The notes: generated from the sequence alone by a model not told the origin. A DNA stretch of 64,000 nucleotides from Sporosarcina luteola (GCF_023715585.1 NZ_JAMBOK010000001.1:620001-684000), one strand, 5' to 3'; shown: positions 45,421-53,775, numbered from the stretch's first letter. Made by a program: numbers and translations.

Positions 45421-46221
45421 TTAGTATCCTTTAAATTCCGGTTTTCTCTTTTCAACGAATGCGTTTAATCCTTCGTTCATGTCATAGGACTGTGTATGCG
45501 CTTTCAAACTAAGCAACTCTTGTTTTAACGCAAGTTCCAATGGTTGTTCCAATCCATCGCGCACGAGTTGCTTCATTTTCTTTAAAACAAGCGGACTTTT
45601 CTCCGCAATCTTCTCAGCAATCGCTTGGACAGTCGACTCAAGCTCTTGTGGATTCACCACTTCATGAACCAAGCCATATTCTTTCATTTGATTAGCCGAT
45701 ATAAAATCGCCCGTAAACAATAAATACTTTGCCCGATTCACACCGATGATTCGAGGCAGCTTGGCGGAACCACCAGCCCCCGGCAATACACCGAAGTTCG
45801 CATGGGCATCCCCGATTTTAGCTTTTTCCGATGCAACGACAATATCCGCCGACATCGCAAGCTCCAAGCCACCTGCTAATGTAATACCATTCAATGCCGC
45901 AATCAACGGTTTACTTAACTTCGTCAAACTTCCAAAAGTGGAATCTGCATAGTCCAATAGATTCGTCTGTCCAGGTTGTCTATTCTCCAAATCCCGCATC
46001 ATCTCTTTCAAGTCCGCCCCAGCACAAAAAGCTTTCCCTCTTCCGGTCAGAACGACTACCCGTATCTCTTCATCAGCTTCAACAGTAAGGATTGCTTCCT
46101 TTAAACCTTCTAATATTTCTTTTGAAATCGCATTCATGTCATTCGGACGGTTTAAATAGACCCACGCGACTTGATTTCTTTTTTCAACAATTACTGCCTG
46201 CTCATTCTTCATAACGACCAT
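45421..46221 (-). CDS. Crotonase-fold protein lacking both hydratase glutamates
   Basis: 266 residues of the enoyl-CoA hydratase/isomerase superfamily: oxyanion-hole segments GRGKAFCAGADLKEM (~60-74) and GVLPGAGGSAKLPR (~145). Aligned by eye with rat crotonase, the catalytic Glu144 position is His (GDAHANFG) and the Glu164 position is Tyr (RAKYLLFTG). So it should not be a standard hydratase; superfamily members with other residues there act as hydrolases, isomerases or C-C bond enzymes. The regulon has a MaoC hydratase to perform ordinary hydration. ATG 46221 is 2 bases and ATG 46212 11 bases from GAGGAG; start uncertain. Confidence 0.88.
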   Translation of the reverse strand: MVVMKNEQAVIVEKRNQVAWVYLNRPNDMNAISKEILEGLKEAILTVEADEEIRVVVLTGRGKAFCAGADLKEMMRDLENRQPGQTNLLDYADSTFGSLTKLSKPLIAALNGITLAGGLELAMSADIVVASEKAKIGDAHANFGVLPGAGGSAKLPRIIGVNRAKYLLFTGDFISANQMKEYGLVHEVVNPQELESTVQAIAEKIAEKSPLVLKKMKQLVRDGLEQPLELALKQELLSLKAHTQSYDMNEGLNAFVEKRKPEFKGY

Positions 46222-46293
46222 TACTCCTCATCCCTTTACACAAAAATTTTCGAATTAGCTTTTACAGATCCACACTCCATAATCCCTCCGTTT

Positions 46294-47463
46294 TTATTCT
46301 TTGAAAATGTCTTTGCCAATGATCTCTTTCATGATTTCAGATGTCCCACCGTAAATCCGTTGCACTCTGGCATCCGTGAATGCCCGTGCGACCGGATATT
46401 CTTTCATATAACCGTAACCACCGAATAATTGGAGGCATTTGTCGGCGACTTCCCCTTGGGCTTCCGTACACGAAAGCTTGGCCATGCTGGCTGTTGCTGT
46501 GTCTAGCGTGCCGTCCATCATCATATCCATGCACTCTTTTACAAACGAGCGATGAACTCTTGTTTTCGTTTGTAAATCAGCAATGACAAATCGGGTATTC
46601 TGGAACTCAGACAGCGGCTTGCCAAAAACTTCACGCTCCTGCACATAGCGGATTGTCTGCTCAAGGACTCCTTCCATTGCCGCCACTGCATTGACCGAAA
46701 TGGTTAGGCGCTCGCGGGGCAATTCACTCATGAGGATTTTGAATCCTTCATTGAGATTCCCCAAAAGCTTATCTTCTCCCACCCATACATCTTCGAAATA
46801 CATTTCGGAAGTATCGCAAGCATGAAGTCCGATTTTCTCCAAGTTCTTCCCACGGCTAAACCCTTCGGATGAGACATCCACAAAAAACAAACTAGTCCCT
46901 CTAGATGGCTTCACAGTCTGATCAGTTTTAGCGACCACAATGACAAAATCACAATGCTGTCCGTTAGAAATGAACGTTTTCTGACCATTCAACTTATAAG
47001 CTTTTTTCGTTTCATCATATACAGCGGTTGTCTTAATACCCTGCAAGTCGCTACCTGCACCTGGTTCAGTCATAGCGAATGCTGCCACTAGCTCACCAGA
47101 TGCCATCCCTTTCAAGTAATGAGATTTTTGAGCTTCCGTTCCATAATTCAAGATATACTGGGCCGTTATAATATCGTGGACCGATAAATTAGTGGAAATT
47201 GCACTATAGCCAAGTTTTGAAAATTCCTCTACAATGGCCATAGAATATGATAAAGGAGCTCCCAGCCCACCATATTCCTCCGGTATTTCTGTCAGCAGAA
47301 AACCTTGATCGCCTAATTTGCGCCATAGATCGCGGGGAATATTCCCATTGCGTTCCCATTCATCATAATATTCTGAAACTTCTTTTCGTGAAAAATCTCT
47401 TACACTTTTTCTGAGCAGTTCAAGTTCCTGTTTCTCGATAACTCGATTTTTCAATGTACTCAT
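46294..47463 (-). CDS. Acyl-CoA dehydrogenase (B)
   Basis: About 389 residues, ACAD family: AFAMTEPGAGSDLQGIKTTA, KTFISNGQHCDFVIVVAKT, GLHACDTSEMYFEDVWVG, LQLFGGYGYMKEYPVARAFTD and the catalytic Glu in YGGTSEIMKEI. Second FAD dehydrogenase of the regulon, about half identical in visible motifs to A. ATG at 47463 is 6 bases from AGGGAGGA; the longer frame starts at TTG 47469. Electrons would go to ETF, not encoded here. Confidence 0.92.
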   Translation of the reverse strand: MSTLKNRVIEKQELELLRKSVRDFSRKEVSEYYDEWERNGNIPRDLWRKLGDQGFLLTEIPEEYGGLGAPLSYSMAIVEEFSKLGYSAISTNLSVHDIITAQYILNYGTEAQKSHYLKGMASGELVAAFAMTEPGAGSDLQGIKTTAVYDETKKAYKLNGQKTFISNGQHCDFVIVVAKTDQTVKPSRGTSLFFVDVSSEGFSRGKNLEKIGLHACDTSEMYFEDVWVGEDKLLGNLNEGFKILMSELPRERLTISVNAVAAMEGVLEQTIRYVQEREVFGKPLSEFQNTRFVIADLQTKTRVHRSFVKECMDMMMDGTLDTATASMAKLSCTEAQGEVADKCLQLFGGYGYMKEYPVARAFTDARVQRIYGGTSEIMKEIIGKDIFKE

Positions 47464-47523
47464 GAACAATCCTCCCTCTATTTTCCCCAGGATGAAGTAG
47501 ACCCTGCTGACTGTTATTATTCA

Positions 47524-48294
47524 TCATCTAGGAGGCAGTCTTGTCGCACCATCCAGTCTGACAACTTCACCGTTAAAATACGTGTTTTCGATAATATGGA
47601 CAACCAATGATGCGAATTCAGAAGGATCTCCAAGGCGTTTTGGATATTCCATTTGGTCTTTGATACCTTCCAACAATTCATCAGATAGCCCGGCAGCCAT
47701 AGGCGTCATAAACAGCCCAGGGGCAATGGCATTGATTCGGATGTGATAGTTCGCCAAATCCCTTGCAATCGGCAAAGTCATTCCCGCGACGGCGGCCTTA
47801 CTGGCAGCATAGGCAGCCTGTCCCATTTGGCCGTCATACGCCGCTCCGGAAGATGTATTAATAATGATTCCTTTTTCCAGACCGTCAGACGCTTCATTTT
47901 TGACCATTTTTTCTACGGCATTGCTCAAAACGTTAAAAGTGCCATTCAAATTGATATCTATGACTTTCTTGAATTTATCCAGAGGAAAGACGCCTTTCCT
48001 ATTGTACGTCTTCACCCCAACTGAGACGCCTGCACAATTGACACAAATATCTATCGAACCGAACTTCTGAAATGCTTGATCGATTGCATTTCTCACCGAT
48101 TCCTCATCGGTTACGTCCGTTTCAATTGCATCGACACGGTCGCTTCCAAGCCGGCTCGTGATGTCATCGAAATTTTTCGTATCTCTGTCGAGGATCGCCA
48201 CATTTCCCCCTTTTTCAATTAACTTTTCAACAGTAGCAAAACCTAGACCTGACGCTCCACCTGTCACAATAGCCGTTTTCCCTTGGATATCCAT
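47524..48294 (-). CDS. SDR family 3-hydroxyacyl-CoA dehydrogenase, HSD10-like (B)
   Basis: 256 residues, close paralogue of SDR A: TGGASGLGFATV, CVNCAGVSVG, NTSSGAAYDGQ (Ser) and AAYAASKAAV (Tyr/Lys), and the same C-terminal FNGEVVRLDGATRLPPR ending. The pair probably arose by local duplication and divergence to different chain forms. GGAGGGGG ribosome site; 15 bases after the SCP2 thiolase stop. Confidence 0.9.
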   Translation of the reverse strand: MDIQGKTAIVTGGASGLGFATVEKLIEKGGNVAILDRDTKNFDDITSRLGSDRVDAIETDVTDEESVRNAIDQAFQKFGSIDICVNCAGVSVGVKTYNRKGVFPLDKFKKVIDINLNGTFNVLSNAVEKMVKNEASDGLEKGIIINTSSGAAYDGQMGQAAYAASKAAVAGMTLPIARDLANYHIRINAIAPGLFMTPMAAGLSDELLEGIKDQMEYPKRLGDPSEFASLVVHIIENTYFNGEVVRLDGATRLPPR

Positions 48295-48309
48295 TGTTCT
48301 CCCCCTCCA

Positions 48310-49551
48310 TTAATTGAGCTTTTTTAAGATGGTGATAGCAGCTACCGCTTCCTCGAGGCCATAAACTCCGCCGCCGTTTTCAGCGATAGCCACTTTGGCA
48401 TTCTCAACTTGCCTTTCGCCAGCTTCATTTCGCAATTGAGTTACCAGTTCAAAGATCTGACCGAGACCCGTTGCCCCAATAGGATGCCCTTTCGATTCCA
48501 AGCCTCCCGATGGGTTGACTGGAAGCCGGCCCGATAAGCTGAACTCCCCTTTTAAGCTCAATGGTCCACCTTCCCCGAAGTCGCAGAAGCCGAGATTTTC
48601 AATTTGAATAATTTCCCCGACAGCCGTCGCATCATGTACTTCTGCCACCGATATATCTTCCGGCCCGAGCCCCGCTTTTTCGTAGGCTCTCTTTGCCGCA
48701 AGTGCCGTTAGATGTTTTTCAACTTCTTCCGGTTTGCGGTTCGACCCCGTTTGAACGACTGAAGCAGCGACTTCCACTGCTCGGCTTTTATCCTGCAATC
48801 TTTTCAGCCCTCCTTCAGTGCAAACAATTGCAGCAGCAGCCCCATCACTGACCGGAGAACACATCGGTAACGTATAGGGGTATACAATCGGCGGCGCCGC
48901 CAACACTTCTTCAATCGTGAATGGTTTTTGGTACTGGGCTAAATTGTTGTACACCGAGTGCTGATGATTTTTCGCCGATACAGCCGCAATCTGTTCCTGT
49001 GTGGTCCCGAAGCGGGTCATATGATATTTTGCAAAGGAAGCATAAACATCCATGAACATGCTATAATTAGCCGCATTTTTCGCGTCTTTCGGCATGTCAA
49101 AACCTTTTTCCAATCGTTTTAGGACCTCCATATTTTCCTGAGGCGTATCAACATCCCATGCAGAGTCAAAAATGCTAAAATCCTTTTCCCCCGACTTTTG
49201 GTACATTTTTTCCGCCCCGACGGCCAAAGCAAAATCGCCTTCCCCCGCCTTCAGAAATTGGATCGCCTGGTTTAAAGCTGTGCTTGCACTGGCACAGGCG
49301 TTTTCCACATTAATTACAGGGATCTCTTCAAACCCGAGCGGACGGACAGCCACTTGTCCCCTGACCGCATGTTGGCCCTCAATGGCCCCTTGGCCGGTGT
49401 TGGAAAAATAAACTGCATCAATCCATTCTTTCGGTACAGCTGCATCTTTCAGTGCCCCGTCTACCGCTATCTTTGTAAGATCCTTTAAGGAGAAGTCATA
49501 TAGTTTCCCGAACTTCGTCATGCCGACGCCGACAATATAATACTTTTCGAT
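48310..49551 (-). CDS. SCP2-type thiolase with apparent AUC start
   Basis: About 413 residues. Nucleophile Cys in NACASASTALNQAI, HDATAVGEIIQIE, and SKGHPIGATGLGQ as in SCP-x/nonspecific lipid-transfer thiolases. The first ATG in frame (49521) would remove the first beta strand: the in-frame sequence upstream reads EKYYIVGVG before MTKFGK, the conserved family N-terminus. A stop (TAG, 49564-49566) lies just beyond, leaving only ATC (49551) or ATT (49557). GGGGGG (49559-49564) is 7 bases from the ATC, so AUC is the best-supported start, unless the genome has a base error. Confidence 0.85.
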   Translation of the reverse strand: MEKYYIVGVGMTKFGKLYDFSLKDLTKIAVDGALKDAAVPKEWIDAVYFSNTGQGAIEGQHAVRGQVAVRPLGFEEIPVINVENACASASTALNQAIQFLKAGEGDFALAVGAEKMYQKSGEKDFSIFDSAWDVDTPQENMEVLKRLEKGFDMPKDAKNAANYSMFMDVYASFAKYHMTRFGTTQEQIAAVSAKNHQHSVYNNLAQYQKPFTIEEVLAAPPIVYPYTLPMCSPVSDGAAAAIVCTEGGLKRLQDKSRAVEVAASVVQTGSNRKPEEVEKHLTALAAKRAYEKAGLGPEDISVAEVHDATAVGEIIQIENLGFCDFGEGGPLSLKGEFSLSGRLPVNPSGGLESKGHPIGATGLGQIFELVTQLRNEAGERQVENAKVAIAENGGGVYGLEEAVAAITILKKLN

Positions 49552-49567
49552 TGTAATTCCCCCCTAT

Positions 49568-50722
49568 TCATGTAATGGCGTTATTAGTAGAAGCCGCGTT
49601 TGTTAGGCTATTCAGGATTTCCTCAGTATGCTCTCCGAGAGCTGGCGCACGCCTTTTAGGAACCGCGGGTGTTGCAGAAAGTTTAATGGCACTATTGATT
49701 TCTTTGAATCCGCTGTCCCGCTCTTCCTTAAGGCATTCCAACATCTGGCGTTCGGCTATTTGAGGGTCTTGATCCAGCTCTTCTAATTTTAAAATCGGCG
49801 CAACACATGCCTCTCCATCTGAAAAAATCTCCATCCATTGTTCTAGCGTTTTTTGTTTGATCACTTCTTGAACTTCTTTGATTAAGCTTTCCTGCTCTTC
49901 CCCCGGTGCTTCCTGCAGCGCAATGAACTCCGGTTTACCGATTCCTTCACAAAATACTTGCCAGAACTTCGGCTCTAAAGCTCCTACTGAGATATGCCGT
50001 TGATCATAAGTCTCATAAACTTGATAACAAGCAAATCCCCCATTCAATAAGGCCTCACCACGCTTGATTTCCTGTCCTGCGTAATGCTGCGGCAATAATA
50101 AATGCAGCCAAGAAATGACACCATCCAACATCGAAATGTCAACCATCTGTCCTTCCCCACTCTTGCTTCTTTCCAATAATGCAAGCAGAATCCCTATAAC
50201 TGCCGGCATAGCACCGCCACCAATATCTGCAATTTGCGCTGTTGGCACAATCGGCTTGCTACCCCTCTCACCCATTAAGTCAAGCAGACCGGCATAACTC
50301 ATATAGTTAATGTCATGTCCGGGCATTTCTGCGTACGGTCCAGTTTGCCCGTAACCAGTGATGGCACAATAGATCAGCCGAGGATTCAGCTTTTCAAGTT
50401 CAGCATAATCAAGCCCCAACCGCTTCATGACACCAGGTCGAAATGATTCCACTATAACGTCTGCTTCCTCTACCAGTTTTAAAAAATGACTGCGCTCTTC
50501 ACGATCCTTCAAATCTAGGCATATACTTTTTTTATTGTTGTTCAGAGAATGGTAGACTGCGGAATTTTCATCCCGTTTCGGTTCAAAATGGCGAATATAA
50601 TCTCCAATCCCCGGCTCCTCCACTTTAATCACCTCTGCTCCGAAATCAGCAAGGATCATCGTACAATAAGGACCTGGCAGCAACCGCGATAGATCTAGCA
50701 CCTTTACACCTTTAAGTGGCAT
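49568..50722 (-). CDS. CaiB/BaiF family (class III) CoA-transferase
   Basis: 384 residues. N-terminal GVKVLDLSRLLPGPYCTMILADFGAEVIKVE, VESFRPGVMKRLGLDY, catalytic-Asp region MVDISMLDGVISW, and C-terminal PAVPKRRAPALGEHTEEIL. Transfers CoA between carboxylates, or acts as racemase (AMACR-like) on 2-methylacyl-CoA; either would fit a methyl-branched or cyclic acid pathway. The ribosome site is AGGAGGG. Separated by 16 bases from the thiolase start. Confidence 0.9.
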   Translation of the reverse strand: MPLKGVKVLDLSRLLPGPYCTMILADFGAEVIKVEEPGIGDYIRHFEPKRDENSAVYHSLNNNKKSICLDLKDREERSHFLKLVEEADVIVESFRPGVMKRLGLDYAELEKLNPRLIYCAITGYGQTGPYAEMPGHDINYMSYAGLLDLMGERGSKPIVPTAQIADIGGGAMPAVIGILLALLERSKSGEGQMVDISMLDGVISWLHLLLPQHYAGQEIKRGEALLNGGFACYQVYETYDQRHISVGALEPKFWQVFCEGIGKPEFIALQEAPGEEQESLIKEVQEVIKQKTLEQWMEIFSDGEACVAPILKLEELDQDPQIAERQMLECLKEERDSGFKEINSAIKLSATPAVPKRRAPALGEHTEEILNSLTNAASTNNAIT

Positions 50723-50757
50723 CTCTTCTTCTCCCTCCTATATGTAAGCCCTTACAC

Positions 50758-51186
50758 TTATGCACGAACGATGGCTTTTAGAGTGAATTCCATCACCTCT
50801 TTTCCATTTTGGTTATGCACTTTGGCATCTATGGTTATCAAGCCCCGGACTCCATCTGATAGCTTTCTTTTTTTGGTTATTTTGAATTCCCCGGTAAGCT
50901 GGTCATCAGGTTTTACCGGAAGCAACCAATTCAATCGCTCAATACCGGCACCTCCGATGGCATCTTCTCCGACTATATCGAGTGCTACCCATTTAGACCA
51001 AACCCCTGCTAATGAATGCAATCCCGAAGCAATTAGCCCTCCATATGGTCCATTTTCGGCCTTTTCTTCATCAAGATGCATATGCTGGGGATCATATTTT
51101 TCTGCAAACTCAATGATTTCCTCTTTTGTAACAGTATAGGGTGCCATCAGAAAAGTATCGCCCACTTCGAATTCATTGAACTTCAT
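50758..51186 (-). CDS. MaoC-like (R)-specific enoyl-CoA hydratase
   Basis: 142 residues with a hot-dog fold. The hydratase 2 motif is visible as YDPQHMHLDEEKAENGPYGGLIASG (Asp and His of the D-x5-H type catalytic pair). It hydrates the trans-2-enoyl-CoA. ATG 51186 is 8 bases from GGAGG; 51189 is 5 bases. The start lies inside the end of the upstream TetR gene (stop at 51173), so the two are translationally coupled. Confidence 0.88.
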   Translation of the reverse strand: MKFNEFEVGDTFLMAPYTVTKEEIIEFAEKYDPQHMHLDEEKAENGPYGGLIASGLHSLAGVWSKWVALDIVGEDAIGGAGIERLNWLLPVKPDDQLTGEFKITKKRKLSDGVRGLITIDAKVHNQNGKEVMEFTLKAIVRA

Positions 51187-51808
51187 CATCGCCACCTCCA
51201 TTTACATAGTTTTCATCAGGATTTTGGAGTAGCATGCGGAGCAAGTAGAAAGCAATCATGTCGGATAGCTCGGCTTTACTCTTCTTCCCGCCTTCTGAAT
51301 ACCATTGCATCACCCAGTTCATGGCTCCAAGCAACAAGTTCCGGACGATTTTGATATTCCCTTGGATAAAGACCCCTTCTTTTACCCCTTTTTCAATCAA
51401 TTTATCAAATTTGCTTTCATATTCGTTTTTCAATCGAAGAATTTCATTCTGCTGTTCAATTGTTAGAAAAGATTCAGGGTTTAACATACTTTCGAAACCT
51501 GAACGTTCATTAATCACATATTCCGTATGTTGAACAATGGCTTTTTTCATCTTTTCTATAGTTGTCGATTCACTGTCCAAAATTTCCGATATCAGATGGT
51601 TACTTTTTTGCAGCAGATATACTTGGCTTTGATAAAGTAAATCCGGCTTATCTTTAAAGTAGTAATAGATCGCGCCTTTTGTCATGAATAATTTTTGGGC
51701 AACATCCTCCAATGATGCACCTCCATAACCTTTTTCAGTGAAAACACTGATTGCTGCTTTCATGATGGCTTCTTTTTTGTGAGCAGCTTTTTGTTCACGT
51801 AAATTCAC
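51173..51808 (-). CDS. TetR family regulator of the acyl-CoA degradation regulon
   Basis: 211 residues. N-terminal TetR helix-turn-helix (~12-58: AISVFTEKGYGGASLEDVAQ and MTKGAIYYYFKDKPDLLYQ), then a ligand-binding domain in the FadR-like TetR group (TetR_C_-type: MLNPESFLTIEQQNEILRLK). First gene of the minus-strand regulon that follows it, so it is probably its autoregulated repressor, induced by an acyl-CoA. The start is GTG at 51808, 8 bases beyond AAAGGAAG. Promoter matches consensus (51841-51869). Confidence 0.9.
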   Translation of the reverse strand: MNLREQKAAHKKEAIMKAAISVFTEKGYGGASLEDVAQKLFMTKGAIYYYFKDKPDLLYQSQVYLLQKSNHLISEILDSESTTIEKMKKAIVQHTEYVINERSGFESMLNPESFLTIEQQNEILRLKNEYESKFDKLIEKGVKEGVFIQGNIKIVRNLLLGAMNWVMQWYSEGGKKSKAELSDMIAFYLLRMLLQNPDENYVNGGGDDEVQ

Positions 51809-51840
51809 TTAATTCACTTCCTTTATTTATTGACATCTTT

Positions 51841-51869
51841 ATTCTAGTTGGTATTTTTTTAAACGTCAA
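51841..51869 (-). promoter_or_regulatory. Sigma-A promoter of the tetR-headed regulon
   Basis: Minus strand TTGACG (51864-51869), 17-base spacer, TAGAAT (51841-51846). The spacer holds the half-site-like ATACCAACTAG, a possible operator half for the TetR protein. Confidence 0.75.
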
Positions 51870-51993
51870 GTATCTTTTTGAATTATGAGTCTTTTCTATC
51901 TTGTTTTCATATAGCTTCCCGAACAAACTAATTTCATAATGTAAGCTTCAATTTTGCAGTAATGAAGATTTGGTTATGTAATGCAAAAGAAAT

Positions 51994-52040
51994 GAGGACA
52001 ACGAATGACACAGCGAAATGCTGTAATTAAAGTTGTCCTC
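51994..52040. repeat. Two-tier perfect hairpin
   Basis: GAGGACAAC (51994-52002) pairs with GTTGTCCTC (52032-52040). Inside, after 7-base gaps on both sides, ACAGC (52010-52014) pairs with GCTGT (52020-52024) around GAAAT. It has no T-run, so is not a classic terminator. It may be a structured RNA or small element. Confidence 0.5.
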
Positions 52041-52089
52041 TGGTTTATTTACATTTTTTCATTACATCGCTTAGGGCTACAATCTGAAA

Positions 52090-52128
52090 CGCCATTACTC
52101 TTAGTTGTGAGCAATGGCGCTTTTCATC
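52090..52128. terminator. Terminator-like hairpin downstream of ABC permease gene
   Basis: CGCCATTACTC pairs with GAGCAATGGCG with one mismatch (52090-52123), followed by CTTTT on the plus strand and GTTTC on the minus strand. It lies 10 bases after the permease stop (minus strand), where a terminator is expected. Confidence 0.55.
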
Positions 52129-52137
52129 AGTTTTTTA

Positions 52138-52863
52138 TTAAGCGGATGCATTCAGACCGATTCTTGCTTCAGAACGACTCATCCTCTTCTCTAGCTTAAA
52201 AAAGATAAATTCAAAGACGAGGCAAAGAAACCAATAGATAATGGATGCGACTAAATACATTTCGATGAAACGGTATCCATCATTCGCTATAATTTTTGAA
52301 ATGGCTAATACTTCTATAACTTTTACAGCGAAAGCTAAAGAAGTTGCTTTAATAAGCCCGATAAAAACGTTTCCCAAATTAGGCAATGCGATTAAGAACG
52401 CTTGCGGCAGAATGATTCGCGTCAAACCTTGTCTCGTTGTCATCCCGACCGAATAGGCTGCTTCCATCTGTCCTTCATTAGTGGCATTAATGGATGAACG
52501 GAAGATTTCCGCTTGATAAGCTGCGGTATTTATCGTATAAGCAACAAGCGCATACAGTAGCGGCGGTATTTCATCAGCATCTATTTGGATACCAAGACGA
52601 GGGTTCAGGTAGTCTATGAGTACGGGAACACCGTAGAAAAAGACGTATAACTGTACTATTAAGGGCGTTCCTCTAATGAAAGAAATATACAAAATGGACA
52701 ACTGATTTAATACAGGTAGTTTATATATCCTGCAAAGAGCAATGAGTAAACCCAAAATGAGTCCAAAAAGCATTGCAACAATGGCTATTGTTAATGTCCA
52801 AGGTACTCCTTTTAACACTGTGGGCACTTGTTCTAAAGCAAATTTAAAGTCTACAACAGCCAT
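52138..52863 (-). CDS. Amino acid ABC transporter permease 2
   Basis: 241 residues, five to six helices, PAAT permease motifs SFIRGTPLIVQLYVFFYG and the EAA loop EGQMEAAYSVGMTTRQGLTRI. Different in sequence from permease 1 of the same operon, so the transporter probably uses a heterodimer, as in TcyL/TcyM or HisQ/HisM. Last gene of the minus-strand operon; separated from permease 1 by ~210 bases filled with an interspersed repeat, so its expression may be affected. Confidence 0.9.
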   Translation of the reverse strand: MAVVDFKFALEQVPTVLKGVPWTLTIAIVAMLFGLILGLLIALCRIYKLPVLNQLSILYISFIRGTPLIVQLYVFFYGVPVLIDYLNPRLGIQIDADEIPPLLYALVAYTINTAAYQAEIFRSSINATNEGQMEAAYSVGMTTRQGLTRIILPQAFLIALPNLGNVFIGLIKATSLAFAVKVIEVLAISKIIANDGYRFIEMYLVASIIYWFLCLVFEFIFFKLEKRMSRSEARIGLNASA

Positions 52864-52890
52864 AATTTATCACGTTCCTCAATAAGTTAT

Positions 52891-53073
52891 CTTCATTCAG
52901 CAGGCATTTAGACGCCCGCTGAATGAAGGCCTCCGGCGGATGTCACAGATTTTCAAGGGAGTTATGGAAGGCAGTCTAAGTGCGCGACGTCCTGTCGCAA
53001 CGGCTGCATGACCTACATCCTGTCGCCTTCCAGCGCAATTCAAAATCCGGACGCCATCACGCCTTGGCGTGAT
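52891..53073. repeat. Interspersed repeat between the two permease genes
   Basis: About 180 bases with several inverted repeats: CTTCATTCAGC/GCTGAATGAAG (52891-52901, 52918-52928), GCGAC-GTCCT-GTCGC (52984-52998), and ATCACGCC-TT-GGCGTGAT (53056-53073). CCTGTCGC occurs twice (52991, 53019). Sequence and style differ from the flanking genes. A related hairpin core occurs at 56837-56866. Such structured intergenic repeats are known in Planococcaceae; copy number cannot be checked here. Confidence 0.65.
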
Positions 53074-53076
53074 TGA

Positions 53077-53775
53077 TTATTTTGATAGACCAACATGCCC
53101 TTTCCTGAAGACTTTTTCAGCATAACCGACAAGACTTTCAATAATAATGCAAGTAGCCCAGTAAACAAGAGAAATTACAACGTAAATCTGAAACATTCCG
53201 ATGCCATGATTATTTCCTAAAATAATACGGACTTGCCCCATAATGTCGATGATGCCGATCGTAAAGGCTAGTGAAGTGTCTTTCAATAATTCGATAATAT
53301 TGTTTCCTAAATTAGGCAGTGAGATGAGAAAGGCTTGTGGTAATATGATTCTCCTTAATGCTTGTGGATAGCTCATTCCTACACTATAGGCTGCTTCAAG
53401 CTGGTCCTTCCCTACTGCTAAATAGGCTGAACGAATAACCTCAGACATAAATGCACCTGTATGAAATGAGAAGGCCATAATGGCAAAGACAAGCCGATCC
53501 CAATGGTTAATATCTAGATGAAAGACAAGTAGCAGCTGAGGGAGTCCAAAATAAACTAGAAACAATTGGACCAACAAAGGAGTACTTCTTGTAAACGATA
53601 AATATAATGTTGCAACTCCATAGATATACCTGTACTTTTGAATTCGTATAATTGCAATACCTAACCCAATAAGTAAAGCGAAGAATAAGGATAGGACAGT
53701 CATCAGTAGTGTTAGCGGGAGTTTATCCAGTACTCTAACGAATATGTCAACCCAGGCTGTCAAACTCGAACTCAT
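53077..53775 (-). CDS. Amino acid ABC transporter permease 1
   Basis: 232 residues, PAAT permease: LSFTRSTPLLVQLFLVYFG near 60-78 and EAA loop KDQLEAAYSVGMSYPQALRRI. Membrane-spanning partner of permease 2. The ATG at 53775 is 8 bases beyond AGGTGG, preferred over the GTG at 53787. Ends at a hairpin that belongs to the interspersed repeat. Confidence 0.9.
   Translation of the reverse strand: MSSSLTAWVDIFVRVLDKLPLTLLMTVLSLFFALLIGLGIAIIRIQKYRYIYGVATLYLSFTRSTPLLVQLFLVYFGLPQLLLVFHLDINHWDRLVFAIMAFSFHTGAFMSEVIRSAYLAVGKDQLEAAYSVGMSYPQALRRIILPQAFLISLPNLGNNIIELLKDTSLAFTIGIIDIMGQVRIILGNNHGIGMFQIYVVISLVYWATCIIIESLVGYAEKVFRKGHVGLSK

Larger units (their letters stand above)
51809..52137. other. 329-base intergenic region with hairpins
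   Basis: Contains the tetR promoter, a two-tier hairpin at 51994-52040 (GAGGACAAC/GTTGTCCTC outside, ACAGC/GCTGT inside), and a terminator-like stem at 52090-52128. No coding region with a ribosome site is seen. Confidence 0.5.

Noticed and set aside
52891..53073. Repeat between permeases as a small protein gene
   Set aside because: All frames are short or broken and there is no ribosome site; hairpins dominate.
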